A DNA stretch of 49,163 bases from Mnemiopsis leidyi (Eukaryota; Ctenophora; Tentaculata; Lobata; Bolinopsidae): assembly GCA_000226015.1 (NCBI GenBank), contig JH153578.1, forward strand, positions 24,490 through 73,652, written 5' to 3'. Positions within the stretch are counted from its first letter, which is position 1. Each line of letters begins with the position of its first letter. Position numbers and translations under genes: made by a program. Positions 31,238 to 41,655 of this stretch are shown piece by piece. Below the pieces are notes generated by a model that did not search any database, was not told the DNA's origin, and saw nothing but the letters and a program-made list of their open reading frames with translations.

Positions 31238-32341
31238 ATGGTAGACGCTGTAGAGGAGCCGGTGGACGACACCGTAGAAGAGATAGCGATATACAGGGAC
31301 TGTGCGATAAACCTGCCCCTCCTTCTCTACTCTGAACGGAGCGTGTTGTCCAGCGTTCTCAACTACACCACCTGGGCGCTGCTCCTGGACGATGAGGAGC
31401 GCGACCACCTCCGTCAGTACCTGCCGCACTTCCCGCGCCCCCAGGACAGCTACCACTTGCAGGAGGAAACTGTTCAGCTGCTGCTCAGCGGGAAGAACTT
31501 CAAGTTCGGGAACCCCGTACATCTCTTCCACAAGAAGTTGCAGTTGGGCCACTTTAACCCGCGTATCTCGGAGTTACTCTCAATCGAGCAGCAAGCCTCG
31601 TACACAAAGTACAAGCTGACGCGTCAAAGGTACTATAAAGACCTGCTAACGGAGATCCTAATGTCCCGCAAGGCTGCCCTGCATGACGCAATGCACACAC
31701 AGATATCGTTTGTTGGAAGTTCTCTTTCTAACGACTGTGCCTCGTTCACCGAGCGGGAAAAGCGGCTCCAAGCCGCAGCGCAGCTGGAGTATGAGAAGAT
31801 TTGGCTTTCTGTGAAGATCAGTACTCAGGACTACTCCAACTCGTCCGACGAGGACGACTCCTTTGAGGACAGGTTGAATAGACACAAGGAGTTAGCTATA
31901 CCTGAGGTTTCCCTGCGCGATATGTTGTGTTCGTACCGCAAACGGAGAAACTCTCACATTTTGTACCCGGATCTGATCACGGAGAAAGTTACACTGAGAT
32001 CTGTGAGGCAGAGAGTGGAGAAGAAGAAGAGACGGATGAATGAGATTTATCGGAAGAAAGCGATGGAGGCTTTAGCGATAGAGAGCAACAGTAACAACAT
32101 TAATGATAGCAACAATAACAACAGCAGCCACAACATCAACAACAATAGCAACGATAACCCAAACAACAACAACAACAACATCCAAAACAACACTATAGTC
32201 CACAATAGCAACATCAATATGAATAATCACTATGACAACACTCAGAACAACCCAAGTTCGTCTAGACAGCTAGTTTCACATGGTCACATTCCAGGGAATT
32301 CTTCAGTTAGTAAACTGTTCAACCCTAACTTCCCCGTATGA
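31238..32341 (+). CDS. NFRKB-like: NFRKB/INO80G-like protein (DEUBAD domain) with Asn-rich tail
   Basis: A 367-aa single-exon protein. Residues about 20-150 match the N-terminal domain of NFRKB, a subunit of the INO80 chromatin remodeller that contacts the deubiquitinase UCH37: INLPLLLYSERSVLSSVLNY, TTWALLLDDEERDHLRQYLP, then GKNFKFGNPVHLF and HFNPRI. A second NFRKB-like block follows (SYRKRRNSHILYPDLITEKV with TLRSVRQRV). An acidic SSDEDDSFED patch lies near 205. From about residue 284 the protein is an Asn-rich low-complexity tract (repeated N with S, I, H), which replaces the winged-helix and long C-terminal half of vertebrate NFRKB (about 1300 aa). The coding sequence has higher GC than its surroundings. 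It may be a truncated retro-derived or lineage-specific short form, or 3' exons may be unrecognised. Confidence 0.82.
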   Translation: MVDAVEEPVDDTVEEIAIYRDCAINLPLLLYSERSVLSSVLNYTTWALLLDDEERDHLRQYLPHFPRPQDSYHLQEETVQLLLSGKNFKFGNPVHLFHKKLQLGHFNPRISELLSIEQQASYTKYKLTRQRYYKDLLTEILMSRKAALHDAMHTQISFVGSSLSNDCASFTEREKRLQAAAQLEYEKIWLSVKISTQDYSNSSDEDDSFEDRLNRHKELAIPEVSLRDMLCSYRKRRNSHILYPDLITEKVTLRSVRQRVEKKKRRMNEIYRKKAMEALAIESNSNNINDSNNNNSSHNINNNSNDNPNNNNNNIQNNTIVHNSNINMNNHYDNTQNNPSSSRQLVSHGHIPGNSSVSKLFNPNFPV

Positions 32342-32891
32342 GGCTGAGTTCTTGTTGAGAATTCAGTTATGTCGTTAAGAATTGTCATACGATCTGGGAG
32401 CGTTATGTTGATCTGCTTGTTTTAGCTTGAATTCTAATAACTATTTTCTGCAGCGCTTTGAGTCATCAAGTTGAAATTTGATCTTAAAAAGTTTGATGAG
32501 ATAAAGTTTTATTTGATGAAGTTGTTGTTCAATTCTGAATAATAGACCATAAATCATAATAATGTTGCTTTAAGATATGTTATGATTTAGACTTTTAGAA
32601 CATGATAATAATTTCTTCAAGTGTACAGTAAATATTTGTCATCATTTAAATGAAACTGAGGAATTTGCTTTCTATCATTGATGAAATCCTCAAAAATCAT
32701 AACATGTAAACTAAATCATCAGTTTAAATTTCTCTTGCTGGCTGTACTGCGGTATCCAATGTATGTAATGTAGAATGTAGATGTATGTAATGTAGATGTA
32801 TGTAATGTAGATGTATGTAATGTAGATGTATGTAATGTAGATGTATGTAACGATTAAATACTATTCGATAAGAAACTCCAATAAACAGGAC
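32342..32891. other. intergenic with 15-base minisatellite (32761-32850)
   Basis: About six copies of ATGTATGTAATGTAG stand just upstream of BROX. AATAAA occurs at about 32880. No other feature was seen. Confidence 0.6.
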
Positions 32892-35864
32892 ATGTCACAC
32901 TGGTTCCATAGGAACTGTCTGAAGGCTACAGGACCGCTCGACACCAAGCACTTGACTCCTGTTCTTACCTCCCAGAAAGCCAACCAGATCGTCAAGTAAG
33001 TTTATCAGATTGAGCTTTCTCGTTAAGTCATAGCTGAGTTAAGACTTCAAAATCTCATTTAAACTAAATCGTCAGTTCAAATTTCGCTCCTGCTGGCCGT
33101 ACTTATGTTATGTTCTTGTCTTATGTTATGTTCTTCTTATGTTCTTGTCTCATGAAGGTATCATGTTATGTTATTACTTCTTTTTATGTTCTTGTTCTTT
33201 GGTATGTATTCATTGCTATAACAGCGTTATTATTTCAGTGAGTTAAAACAGAAACGAGCCCAGCTCGTATCCAAGATGGGAGATTTGCTATCAGATCCCA
33301 GATCTACCCCAGTAATTGAGGAGTATTTACCTCTGATCCGTGGATTTGCCCAGTCTGTTTCTGGAGCTGCTAGTCCGCTTCAAAATCTTCTCAAGTTTAG
33401 GTGGACACAATCATTGGGCGGCAGAAATCCTGAGTAAGTTTACAATTTTTCGATAATTTTTTTTCAAGTCTTCGTTATTTTGTTAAACCGAGACCAAAGG
33501 CCAGAGGAATGACATTAAATGTAAGAGAAATGATTTGTCAACAGTCAAAAAATTGGTGAAGTTTTGAACGCCAATTATTATTGACTAACTTATATTGTTA
33601 GGGTACAGAACGATGCAGTGTTTGAGATAGCTAACGTTTGTGTTAATATCGGACTGTGGTACATGAAGAGGGCTGCTAAGATTGCCAGCTCCAACAAGTA
33701 AGTGTAAATTAGTTTATAACTTAAATATGCGGTAGTTCTTAATGGTGTAGTTCTGTTTTGTTCCATTGATCTGCAAAATTTGTACAGTTCAAACTTTACA
33801 CACATAAAGAATAGAATTTTTCTCCCTTAGTGCCGTGAAAGATTTAAAAATTTTCCGTCTGAATATACTTGGATAATTTAAGTTTGTCGGGTGAAGTATT
33901 GTAATTCTTCTCATCTCAATGACTCTCCCTCATTCAGTTACGCTGAAGCCGAGGCCAAGGAAGTTCACACTTGTTTGAGAACCGCTGCTGGAATATTCGA
34001 ATACGTTCTTGTAAGTCATGTAAAACTCATTAAGGCGGTAAATCCCAACAGAGTAAACTTTTTTCAAAGTTGAAAATAAATTGTCTAGTTATATTCTCAA
34101 GACTGGAACAATAATCTATTCAGGACAAAGTATCTCCACATTTAGACAGTTCTAAACTGGAAGATTGGTTCGACATTACGGTACCAATACTCACTGCCTA
34201 CAAATTGGAGTGTACCGCGGAAGCGCAGGAAGTAACCGTTGCACGTGCAATCGAGTTGAAACACAAGCCTGATCTCATATCTGCTCTAGCTCATGAAACA
34301 AGGTGTGCATACTTGCTATACTTGTCCTGTGTGTAGGTAAGTTTCAGAATTTTTCAAAAGTCAAATATATATCTATTTTAGTATTATCTGTTGACTAGCT
34401 TATGTTGTGATTATGCAGCTTACGTTGGAATTTTCAGTAAGCTGTTTAGCGATGCTGATACGGCTCTACGGGAATGTGACGTGGAATTTGTGACGAAGTG
34501 GCGAAGATACTTACAAGTGAAGATAAAGTTCTATGCTGCGTATGCGAGATCCTTCCAGGGTGAATACCTCCTCACCTTGGATAAGTGTGGCGATTCCATC
34601 AAAACTCTCAGAGAAGCTCAAAAATGTAAGACAGATTATTGTCATAGCTGAGTTTAGATGAGTATACAGGTTGAATTTTAAATAATTCTGTTTGTGTTTT
34701 TAAAATTAAAGCTGAAAGTGCGAGTTTTTGTTCAGGATGAAAATAAAGTACTTTGTGTAAACATATCAAAAAAGAGAATCCGATCTACAAGAAATACTTC
34801 AGTATACAAAGAAGCACAAGGACTCTGCAAGCAGTACGAACACGCACCAGGCAACTCTGTTGGAGAAGTTCGGCCAGCTAGACATCCTTTTTTCCAGAAG
34901 CTAGGCCCAGTTATCGACCTGAGACTCTCTAAAAGCGAGCGGGAGAATGGATTCATGTGAGATTTTATTGTAATTTTACTTTGCCCTCTCGTTGAACTTT
35001 TATGGTAAAAGCAAAACATGAAAGAGTGAAATGTACCGAACAATTTTCTGAGCTATTTCTGTTTCAGTTACTATCAGAAAATTCCTGAAGAGTTACCCGA
35101 ACTCGAATTAAAAGCTACATTTGGTTTAGCAGCTCCCATACCATTCGAAATGCCTGAAGTACACGCAATCTTCACCGAAGAAGCTTACAAAGATTTCACT
35201 GTCCAGGAAACCGCCCCTCCTAAAATTGTAAGTGATTTCTGCTATGTAACTCTTCATTTTAGAGTTGGGAGGGATAAAAGTTGTTACAGCACTTTTGTCA
35301 AATCTCAATTTCCCTGTTAACTGGACAGACTGACAGAACTATCTACAGACGGACGGACTGACTGACTTGATATTTGGCAAGGAGCCAGCACTCGACGAAT
35401 TTGGAATGTTACCTACCAAAAAGAAATTTTTCAAGCCCAAAATGCCTGGAGCGAAGAAAAGCCGTTTCACGCCCCCTTGTTTACTTCTGTTCTAATTTTA
35501 CAGTGCGTAGTGAAAGTCTGACATTTCATTCCATCTGGTGCTAATTCCGAATGACTTTCTTTTGACTAAAGTACCATTATTTTCGCGCGCACGTATTAGT
35601 TTGATAGCTAGCTAGGTGTGCCGTGTACTGTCAAGTCTCGGCAAAAAGTAGTTTTGCCTTCCTTTCTGCGAAGTCCGAACAGCACTAGCTGTAACAGCTT
35701 GTCTCTTAAGACGTTTCTAACGACTGCGGTCTGCACATTTTATCGCTAAAACAAACATTTCTCAGTCTGGATCGGACAAGGACGACCTGCCTCCTGCTAA
35801 GGAGACTGATATTGGTGGGGACACCAAGAACATCGACAACGACAGTGGTTGTGTGATACAGTGA
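32892..35864 (+). CDS. BROX: BROX, BRO1 domain- and CAAX motif-containing protein
   Basis: Predicted 415-aa protein (human 411) in nine exons: 32892-32995, 33239-33433, 33602-33697, 33938-34010, 34124-34302, 34438-34625, 34803-34956, 35068-35227, 35766-35864 (1248 nt). It opens MSHWFHRNCLKATGPL like human BROX and consists almost wholly of a BRO1 domain, which binds CHMP4/ESCRT-III; BROX acts at the nuclear envelope. Conserved stretches include AEAQEVTVARAIELKHKPDL and FYAAYARSFQGEYLL. The C-terminus CVIQ is a CaaX farnesylation box, as in the mammalian protein (CYIS). Convergent with the vWF-D gene downstream. The last intron holds a possible alternative terminal exon at 35382-35495. Confidence 0.94.
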
Positions 35865-36607
35865 GCTGAAGTTTAAAGTTGGTCTTCAGCTGAAAGTTAG
35901 GGAGATAGCAGAGTAGTTAAAGAACACTTCAGTGTTTATGCCTATGAAGTGCTGATAGTTGTTGTACGGAACCGTCGGGACGGGAGGGTGTGTTTTCCAG
36001 AGAATAAGGAAGTTTAACTTCTATGAGATTTTGTTGTTGGCTCGGTGTCGATAATTCTGATTTGTCGAATCAGATTCATACGCTTGATTCTCTACTGCAC
36101 TGGTTGGCTACCAAATTATAAATTCATTATAAGGATGTGTTAAATTTATTTGTCCAAAATGATGGTCGAATCAATGCAGGCTAGACATGATATAAGCGAC
36201 ATTACTACTACTTACTGCTGGTCCTTTTGTAAGAGAGTAGATTCATCTAGAAAAAATAACTTTCAGACTTCTGATCTTTTTGTTGTATTCTTGTTGATTT
36301 TTACTGTCTTTTTTGTGTTAAAAATTAAACTTTGCAATATGGATTCGCTACTCAATACTCATTAGAGTTAATTTTTGAATGATAAGTTTATCAAATTAAT
36401 TGACTGTAGCTATGTAGATGTGATTTTGTTAAGACGAAAGAAATTCCTATTTTATCTAAAATTTAATTATAAAAACAGCGTCTATAACTTGTTTTACAGA
36501 TCGATATCTTAGTTTTCTTTAAAAATACATATGTTTAGAAAGATTGCACCTACAAATTAGACATAATTTCTATATTCGCATCTAGTCCGTACCAATCCAT
36601 GAAGAAC
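35865..36607. other. convergent 3' regions of BROX and the vWF-D gene
   Basis: No coding exon was recognised. The open frame at 36150-36365 has no family resemblance and is probably UTR. Confidence 0.45.
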
Positions 36608-38465
36608 TCAGAATTGTCGTATAAACTTTTTCAGTTGCTTCATGTCCTCCTCGCTGCCCGCACAACCAGTCTGTTCCCTCCACAGGTGCACTACAGTGCC
36701 CATGTTATCACACCTGACTGCATAGTTAAACGCTGCAATGCACGCCATGTTTACGCCGGACAGACCGGCTGGCAGAATGTCCGATCTCATCATGTCCGCC
36801 ACACACGCATCTCGGTACGGTTTGGGATCTACTCGGGCTACTCCATTCCCAGGTTGGCCACAGGTGAGCAGTTGAGGAGTTTGGAAGATTTTGTCGCACG
36901 TAGCGACAGCGTCCTCCTTCTGTTCCTCAAACTCTCTTCTCCATTTCCACCACTTTAAGTCGGACGATTTTGTGCAATCGTTCTCCTTATGGACCACCCT
37001 CCAACTGTCTCCAAATCTCGCTGGCTGAGCAACCACAATTCCAGTCCTTCTCAGTGTAAACTCGTCCGATGTATCGTTGTTAGCATTTCCACAAATTCCA
37101 CAAACTTTTGGTCGGTCAGATCCCAGGAGAATCTGGGCGCTCATCATTCCATCCCACCTCAGTTCATAATGAGAAGCCTTGTCTGCAGCAAAGTTAAACT
37201 TGATCACAAGCCAATCATCTTTCTCAAATACGTATAGTATTTCATTGCTGCCGGTAGTGATCGTGTCGAGCCCTTGTATGTCAAGATACTTACCATCTAC
37301 CTGGACTATCATACCCCTGCCAAGCTCAATGGATTTGTCGTTGTAATTAAGAGTCAGTGATTTGAGGCAAGCACCTCGGCCGTGCGTGGAACAAGATTCA
37401 AAACTCCCGTACACCGACCACTTGTTCGCATCACATTCCATAGCCAAGATATACTGGCAGTGCCCCTCAAACTCGTACGCAACGTTGTCGAAAGTGATAA
37501 TATGCGGGTCTCCAAATACTTGACAGGACGGACCACCTCGCCACTCATTAAAGCAAACAGCGGGTGCAAGACTTAGAGTAATTTGCGGAGAAACAATAGC
37601 GGTAGCTTGCTGATTTGAGTCTTGACACTGGTGGGCTACGCAGAAAATATCCATGTTTTCCGTCATTCTCAGTTCGATCGTTTCTCCATCCCCAAGTTTC
37701 TGTCCGTAGTCCGGTCCGTAAAGTGTTGGGTTCTCGTAGTCGAGTGTTGGAGCCTCGTAGTCCGCCAAGTACCACGAGATTATTGGTGGAGGGCCTGGTC
37801 GGTCTCCGGCAGGGGCTGCTCTGCAAGTCAAAGTAAACGATTTTCCTGAAACTACGTCGACTTCTCTTGGGGGATTTCTACAAACNNNNNNNNNNNAAAG
37901 ATCCGTCAAGGAATCTGGTGTAGCTGGTTCCATACAGACAGTTCTTGTACTCGAGCTGACAGTAGTTGAAATGAGTGACACAGTCACTTCCACAGAGCGG
38001 ACTGTAAGATATGTCCATACACTCCGGACAAACACAGGAAGCGGTAGCAGCCTCGTTGTCCGGGACACAGACCCTGCCCCCGGTGCAGGTGATGTCTCCA
38101 CACAGGTCGTACACTCTGAGGAAAGCATCCGCAAAGACGACACCCACACTGTTGGCGGCGACACACCGGTACCAGCCCTCGTCCTGGGCCGAAACCTCCT
38201 CGTTCATGTAAATCACCTCCTTTGGACACGGCTCCTCTTCAATAACCTCCCTTTTGGACTCCAGCTTTTCCACCTCCGCCTCCTCCAATCTAGTGATAGT
38301 GATCTTGGGGGCTGGAGCCCCCTCGGCCATGCACTCCACCTTGAACTGAGTTCCAGGACAGACCGTTTTGTTTCTGGGACCTTGCACTATGAGGGGAGGA
38401 CTAGCATGAAGTTGTGCTCCAACTGGGACCAGCAGGCCGACAAACCAAGCAACAAACACAAACAT
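36608..38465 (-). CDS. secreted Ig-Kazal-Ig-vWF type D protein, one exon plus gap
   Basis: Minus-strand frame starting MFVFVAWFVGLLVPVGAQ, a clear signal peptide. In order: an Ig-like domain (CPGTQFKVECMAE to DEGWYRCVAANSVG), a follistatin/Kazal module (CGDITCTGGRVC, then CMDISYSPLCGSDCVTHFNYC), an 11-N gap at 37886-37896, a second Ig-like domain (SFTLTC to DIFCVAHQC), a vWF D domain (CQVFGDPHIITFDNVAYEFE to KVCGICGNANNDTSDEF), and a C8-like Cys region with DSWRV. About 610 residues. As drawn the gap breaks the frame, because 11 is not 1 modulo 3. The protein is likely an extracellular matrix or mucus component. The lack of introns over 1.8 kb is unusual here. An in-frame upstream ATG at 38528 would bury the signal peptide. 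Confidence 0.82.
37886..37896. other. assembly gap (11 N) inside the vWF-D gene
   Basis: The upstream frame ends FLDGSF and the downstream frame begins VCRNPP. A continuous frame needs a gap of 1 modulo 3 bases or a hidden intron. Confidence 0.9.
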
Positions 38466-39151
38466 GCTGCTTGCAGACTGAATACTGTGGTAATTTGGAG
38501 TTTGCTTTAGTTTACAGAGACAAGTCACGGGACCTGTACTGCCCAGGCAGCGCTCTCAACTTGAGTAGGTTTTGACAAGGTAAATCCGCCCGCTTCTTTG
38601 CAGGGGTTGGTGGCCGCATATCCTTAGTCAAGATTCCCGGTTTCTACTGAACAGAGGGGATACTCTAATTACACTTCATATGTTGCTCGCCAGTTTTTAG
38701 CATTTTGTCGGTGTGCTTGGTTAAGCAAATTAGTCTAGTCCCTGTCCAGTTCCCCACTTAAGCACTCTTTCCCTTCGCAATTTTCTTTAGATCGAATTTG
38801 TTATTCAATCTAGATAAGAAGTTAAAAAACCAAATTTTCGATATAATTAATTGAAGACGTTAACCAAAACAAAATTCACGGCCGACGGACAGCTGAAAAA
38901 ACAATTTAGATGTTTTATCATAGCTTTACTCCAGATACAATCAAATTTATAAATTTAATTTCCTCAATTACAGAAGTCCGATATTGTTAACACTCAGCCA
39001 ATTCACTGTTTCTTTTAAACACAAAATGAAATGTTCATGCTCTTAGCTTCTTGGAGCACATGGCCAGCTCAATGCGACAAAACTGATTTCCTTACGATGT
39101 CTGGCAATTCAATCAGTAGAGTTCTCTGCCGTGACATTAGTTCTTTGATAT
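38466..39151. other. intergenic, vWF-D gene upstream region
   Basis: No exon was recognised. Probable promoter of the vWF-D gene and 3' UTR of the EF-hand gene, both on the minus strand. Confidence 0.45.
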
Positions 39152-41210
39152 TTACTTCTTCCTGAGAACAAGAAAAAATTAAGAACAGGAGAAATTACCA
39201 TCAAAGATTCAAAGCCTTTTTTAAATTGTATTGTATGTTATTGTATCGTATCGTATTGTATTGTATTGTATCGTATTGTATTGTATTGTATCGTATAGTA
39301 CTGTATCGTTTTGTATTGTATTGTATTGTACTGTATCGTATTGTACTGTATCGTATTGTATTGTAGTATTTAACTTACAGATGAGACATTAAGAATTCTC
39401 GGAATTCCTGTAAAGTTATCGTTCCTCCACCATCGTCATCATACTTCTCAAACGCTTCGTCATATACAAAACTTGGGATAATATCAGGCTGCAATCCACA
39501 CTGTTCCAGAATATAGCCTGGGGATGCAGAATTTTACAAAAAATGTACATTTTAATTAATCAATTTGACAAAAATACACTTTTATTTGAACATTTGATCT
39601 TGGATCAATCAATCCTCTGTTTGATACTATCTGGAGACTGCTGATATGTTGGACGAGAAGATACCCACAAATACTGACCAGTTAATCGAGCACACTCTTC
39701 TTTGTCAAGTTCGTTTGAGTCGTCATCGTCAAAGTTCTGGAACATCGCGTCTATACGTTCTGCAGTTCTCTTGTCTGGGGATACAGGTAGCAAATGATAT
39801 TCAATATTTGAGGTAGCCTTTAGTAAATAATTACCGTCAAATACCATGATGAAATTAAGACAAATACTTACCGGCTAAGTGAGAGGACATAATAATTACC
39901 GTCAAATACCATAATAAATTAAGACAAATACTTACCGGCTAAGTGAGAGGACATTATCTGATCAAGGTTATGACATTTAACAGCCGCAGACTTTTTTCTT
40001 CCGGGGCGACCCTGTAAATAGTTAATGTTTATAAGTGAGATTTGGAATGTATCCATCTCTTGTTCAATTTATCTTACCCTGCACTGTTCTAAAATAAATA
40101 ATCGTTATCAACCAAAAAGAATTATCTATTTCAATTTAAGGATCATTTTAAATATACCATGAACCATTTCCCGTCAATATTTACAAACGGCAGCAATTTT
40201 TCGATTATTTCATTGCTTTTCTGTAAATTTTGAAAATCTTTAAATTAAAAAAAATAGCTAACAATTGTATAGCAAGCAGCTTCAACGTATGAATTATGCA
40301 AGAAGCAACAAAAAACACTTACCCCAGAAGGACCTTTACTTTTAGGAGGGGAGTCCCCTCTATCGCCACTGTTTCCTCTTCTCTTCCCTGGGGCTGCAGC
40401 TCTGAGTGTGTAGGGGTTGTTTAGACAGTGTGAAAAAGGCAAGTGTTGAGAACGAAGGGAACTTGGCAGAAGGCATTTATTCTATTTCATAATTTAGACA
40501 GTCGGAAAGGAGTCATATTTAAGAGTCATAGACGAGTTACAAAACAGCAAGAACTTAGAACATCAAATATTACCTAGCGTTTTCTCTGCGGTTAACTTTG
40601 TCAGGTTTTTTCTGTCGGGGTTGACTGGCAGGACTAAAAACCGCAGGCCCCGGTGTGGCAGGGAGATCTTCAGGGCCCGTATTCTCTTCTGCAGGCTCAG
40701 ATGAGTCGAAGAGGAAGGGTTTGTTTCCTGAGGGTTTGTCTAATTTCACATCGTCTATTTTAGTCCAGTCATCGTGAGGAAAAGACCCTGCCAAAGGCAG
40801 GTCATCAAACAGAGGTGTGCTCAGAGCAACACGTTTCTCCGGTTTTGGTCTGTCTATTGATTTGTCAGTAGAACTCGATCTGTCGTTCGGTTTAGTAAGC
40901 CTCGCGCTCTTGTCATACCCCAGCAGCTTTCAATAATAAGACACATAAGACTTGATATTAAAATAATAATTAATACTTAAGAAATAACAAGGCGTGATTG
41001 AAAAATAGATAAAGCTTCTGCAGCTCAGCAGTGATCAAAACAGCAAACTGAAAGAATTTGACCAACACTGACAATCCCTACCTGGTGTCTTGTGGGAGGA
41101 CACTCACAGTAACTACACCGACTAGATCCGTATCCTGGGGGTTGCTCGTAGTCACTACAGTCGCACTCCCCACATCCCCCACGGTCCTTACCTCGCTTGT
41201 CTACTCCCAT
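39152..41210 (-). CDS. Cys-rich, EF-hand calcium-binding protein
   Basis: Predicted 314-aa protein in eight minus-strand exons: 41210-41082, 40926-40574, 40401-40323, 40220-40158, 40011-39936, 39774-39679, 39517-39379, 39161-39152 (945 nt, phases consistent). The N-terminus (residues 10-43) is Cys-rich (GGCGECDCSDYEQPPGYGSS, then CSYCECPPTRH), possibly zinc-binding. Residues 44-187 are polar, Pro/Lys/Asp-rich and likely disordered. Two EF-hands follow: loop DDDDSNELDKEE has Ca2+ ligands at 1, 3, 5 and 12; the second (YDDGGGTITLQE) has Tyr at position 1 and Gly at 5, so is probably weak. The C-terminus is FREFLMSHLKK; the final exon of 10 bases is the least certain. A 65-base duplication copies the exon 5 donor. 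I do not recognise the family name. Confidence 0.72.
39230..39366. repeat. (TTGTA/TCGTA)n pentanucleotide repeat
   Basis: About 27 irregular five-base units (TTGTA, TCGTA, CTGTA) in the last intron of the EF-hand gene, ending just before the exon 7 donor. Confidence 0.92.
39826..39958. repeat. 64/65-base tandem duplication copying a splice donor
   Basis: Units 39826-39890 and 39891-39954 differ by a one-base indel and few substitutions. Both contain, on the minus strand, the exon end ATGTCCTCTCACTTAGCC and donor GTAAGT. The first donor reached by transcription (39935) gives the open frame; the second (39871) would add a stop after LAGKYLS. Confidence 0.92.
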
Positions 41211-41655
41211 CCTCTCTACATCCTAGCAGTGGGAAGCGTTGAGAGAAAGTTCGAAATCAATGTTTGCAAAAAAAGATTCGTACTCAGTAAGAAATACAAT
41301 TAAATCACATTGATACAATACAGTAGTACTGCTAGAGGAAGTGCATTTCCCCCTACAGACAGTTAAGCAGTGAGTTATTTAGTAAACGATTCAGGCAAAA
41401 TTGATAGCATGAGCGGCTTACACCTTCAGAAATATCAACATTTACATCACGGCCCAATAAATTATCCATACATCGAAATTCACAGTATCTATATTAGATG
41501 AACGACATTATCTATCAAATCAATCCAGAATACCTCAATCTTCATATCAGTCCATAATACATTCAAATCAATCAATATATTAATCAATGGAAATTTTAAC
41601 GTCAATGAATAACTTATAAATGAACATCACAAATTAAAAACAACGCAAATATAAG
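41211..41655. other. intergenic between SUMF2 and the EF-hand gene
   Basis: About 445 bases, AT-rich. SUMF2 3' UTR and EF-hand 5' region; no feature was recognised. Confidence 0.45.

Noticed and set aside
31208-31552. Antisense gene over the NFRKB-like start
   Set aside because: It is the reverse-strand shadow of a well-supported coding frame with higher GC.
37971-38510. Plus-strand protein opposite the vWF-D gene
   Set aside because: The minus strand encodes a signal peptide, Ig and Kazal modules; the plus-strand frame has no recognisable features.
40074-40084. An 11-base micro-exon in the EF-hand gene between exons 4 and 5
   Set aside because: It has AG and GT flanks, but including it shifts exon 5 into a frame with a stop; direct joining keeps the frame.
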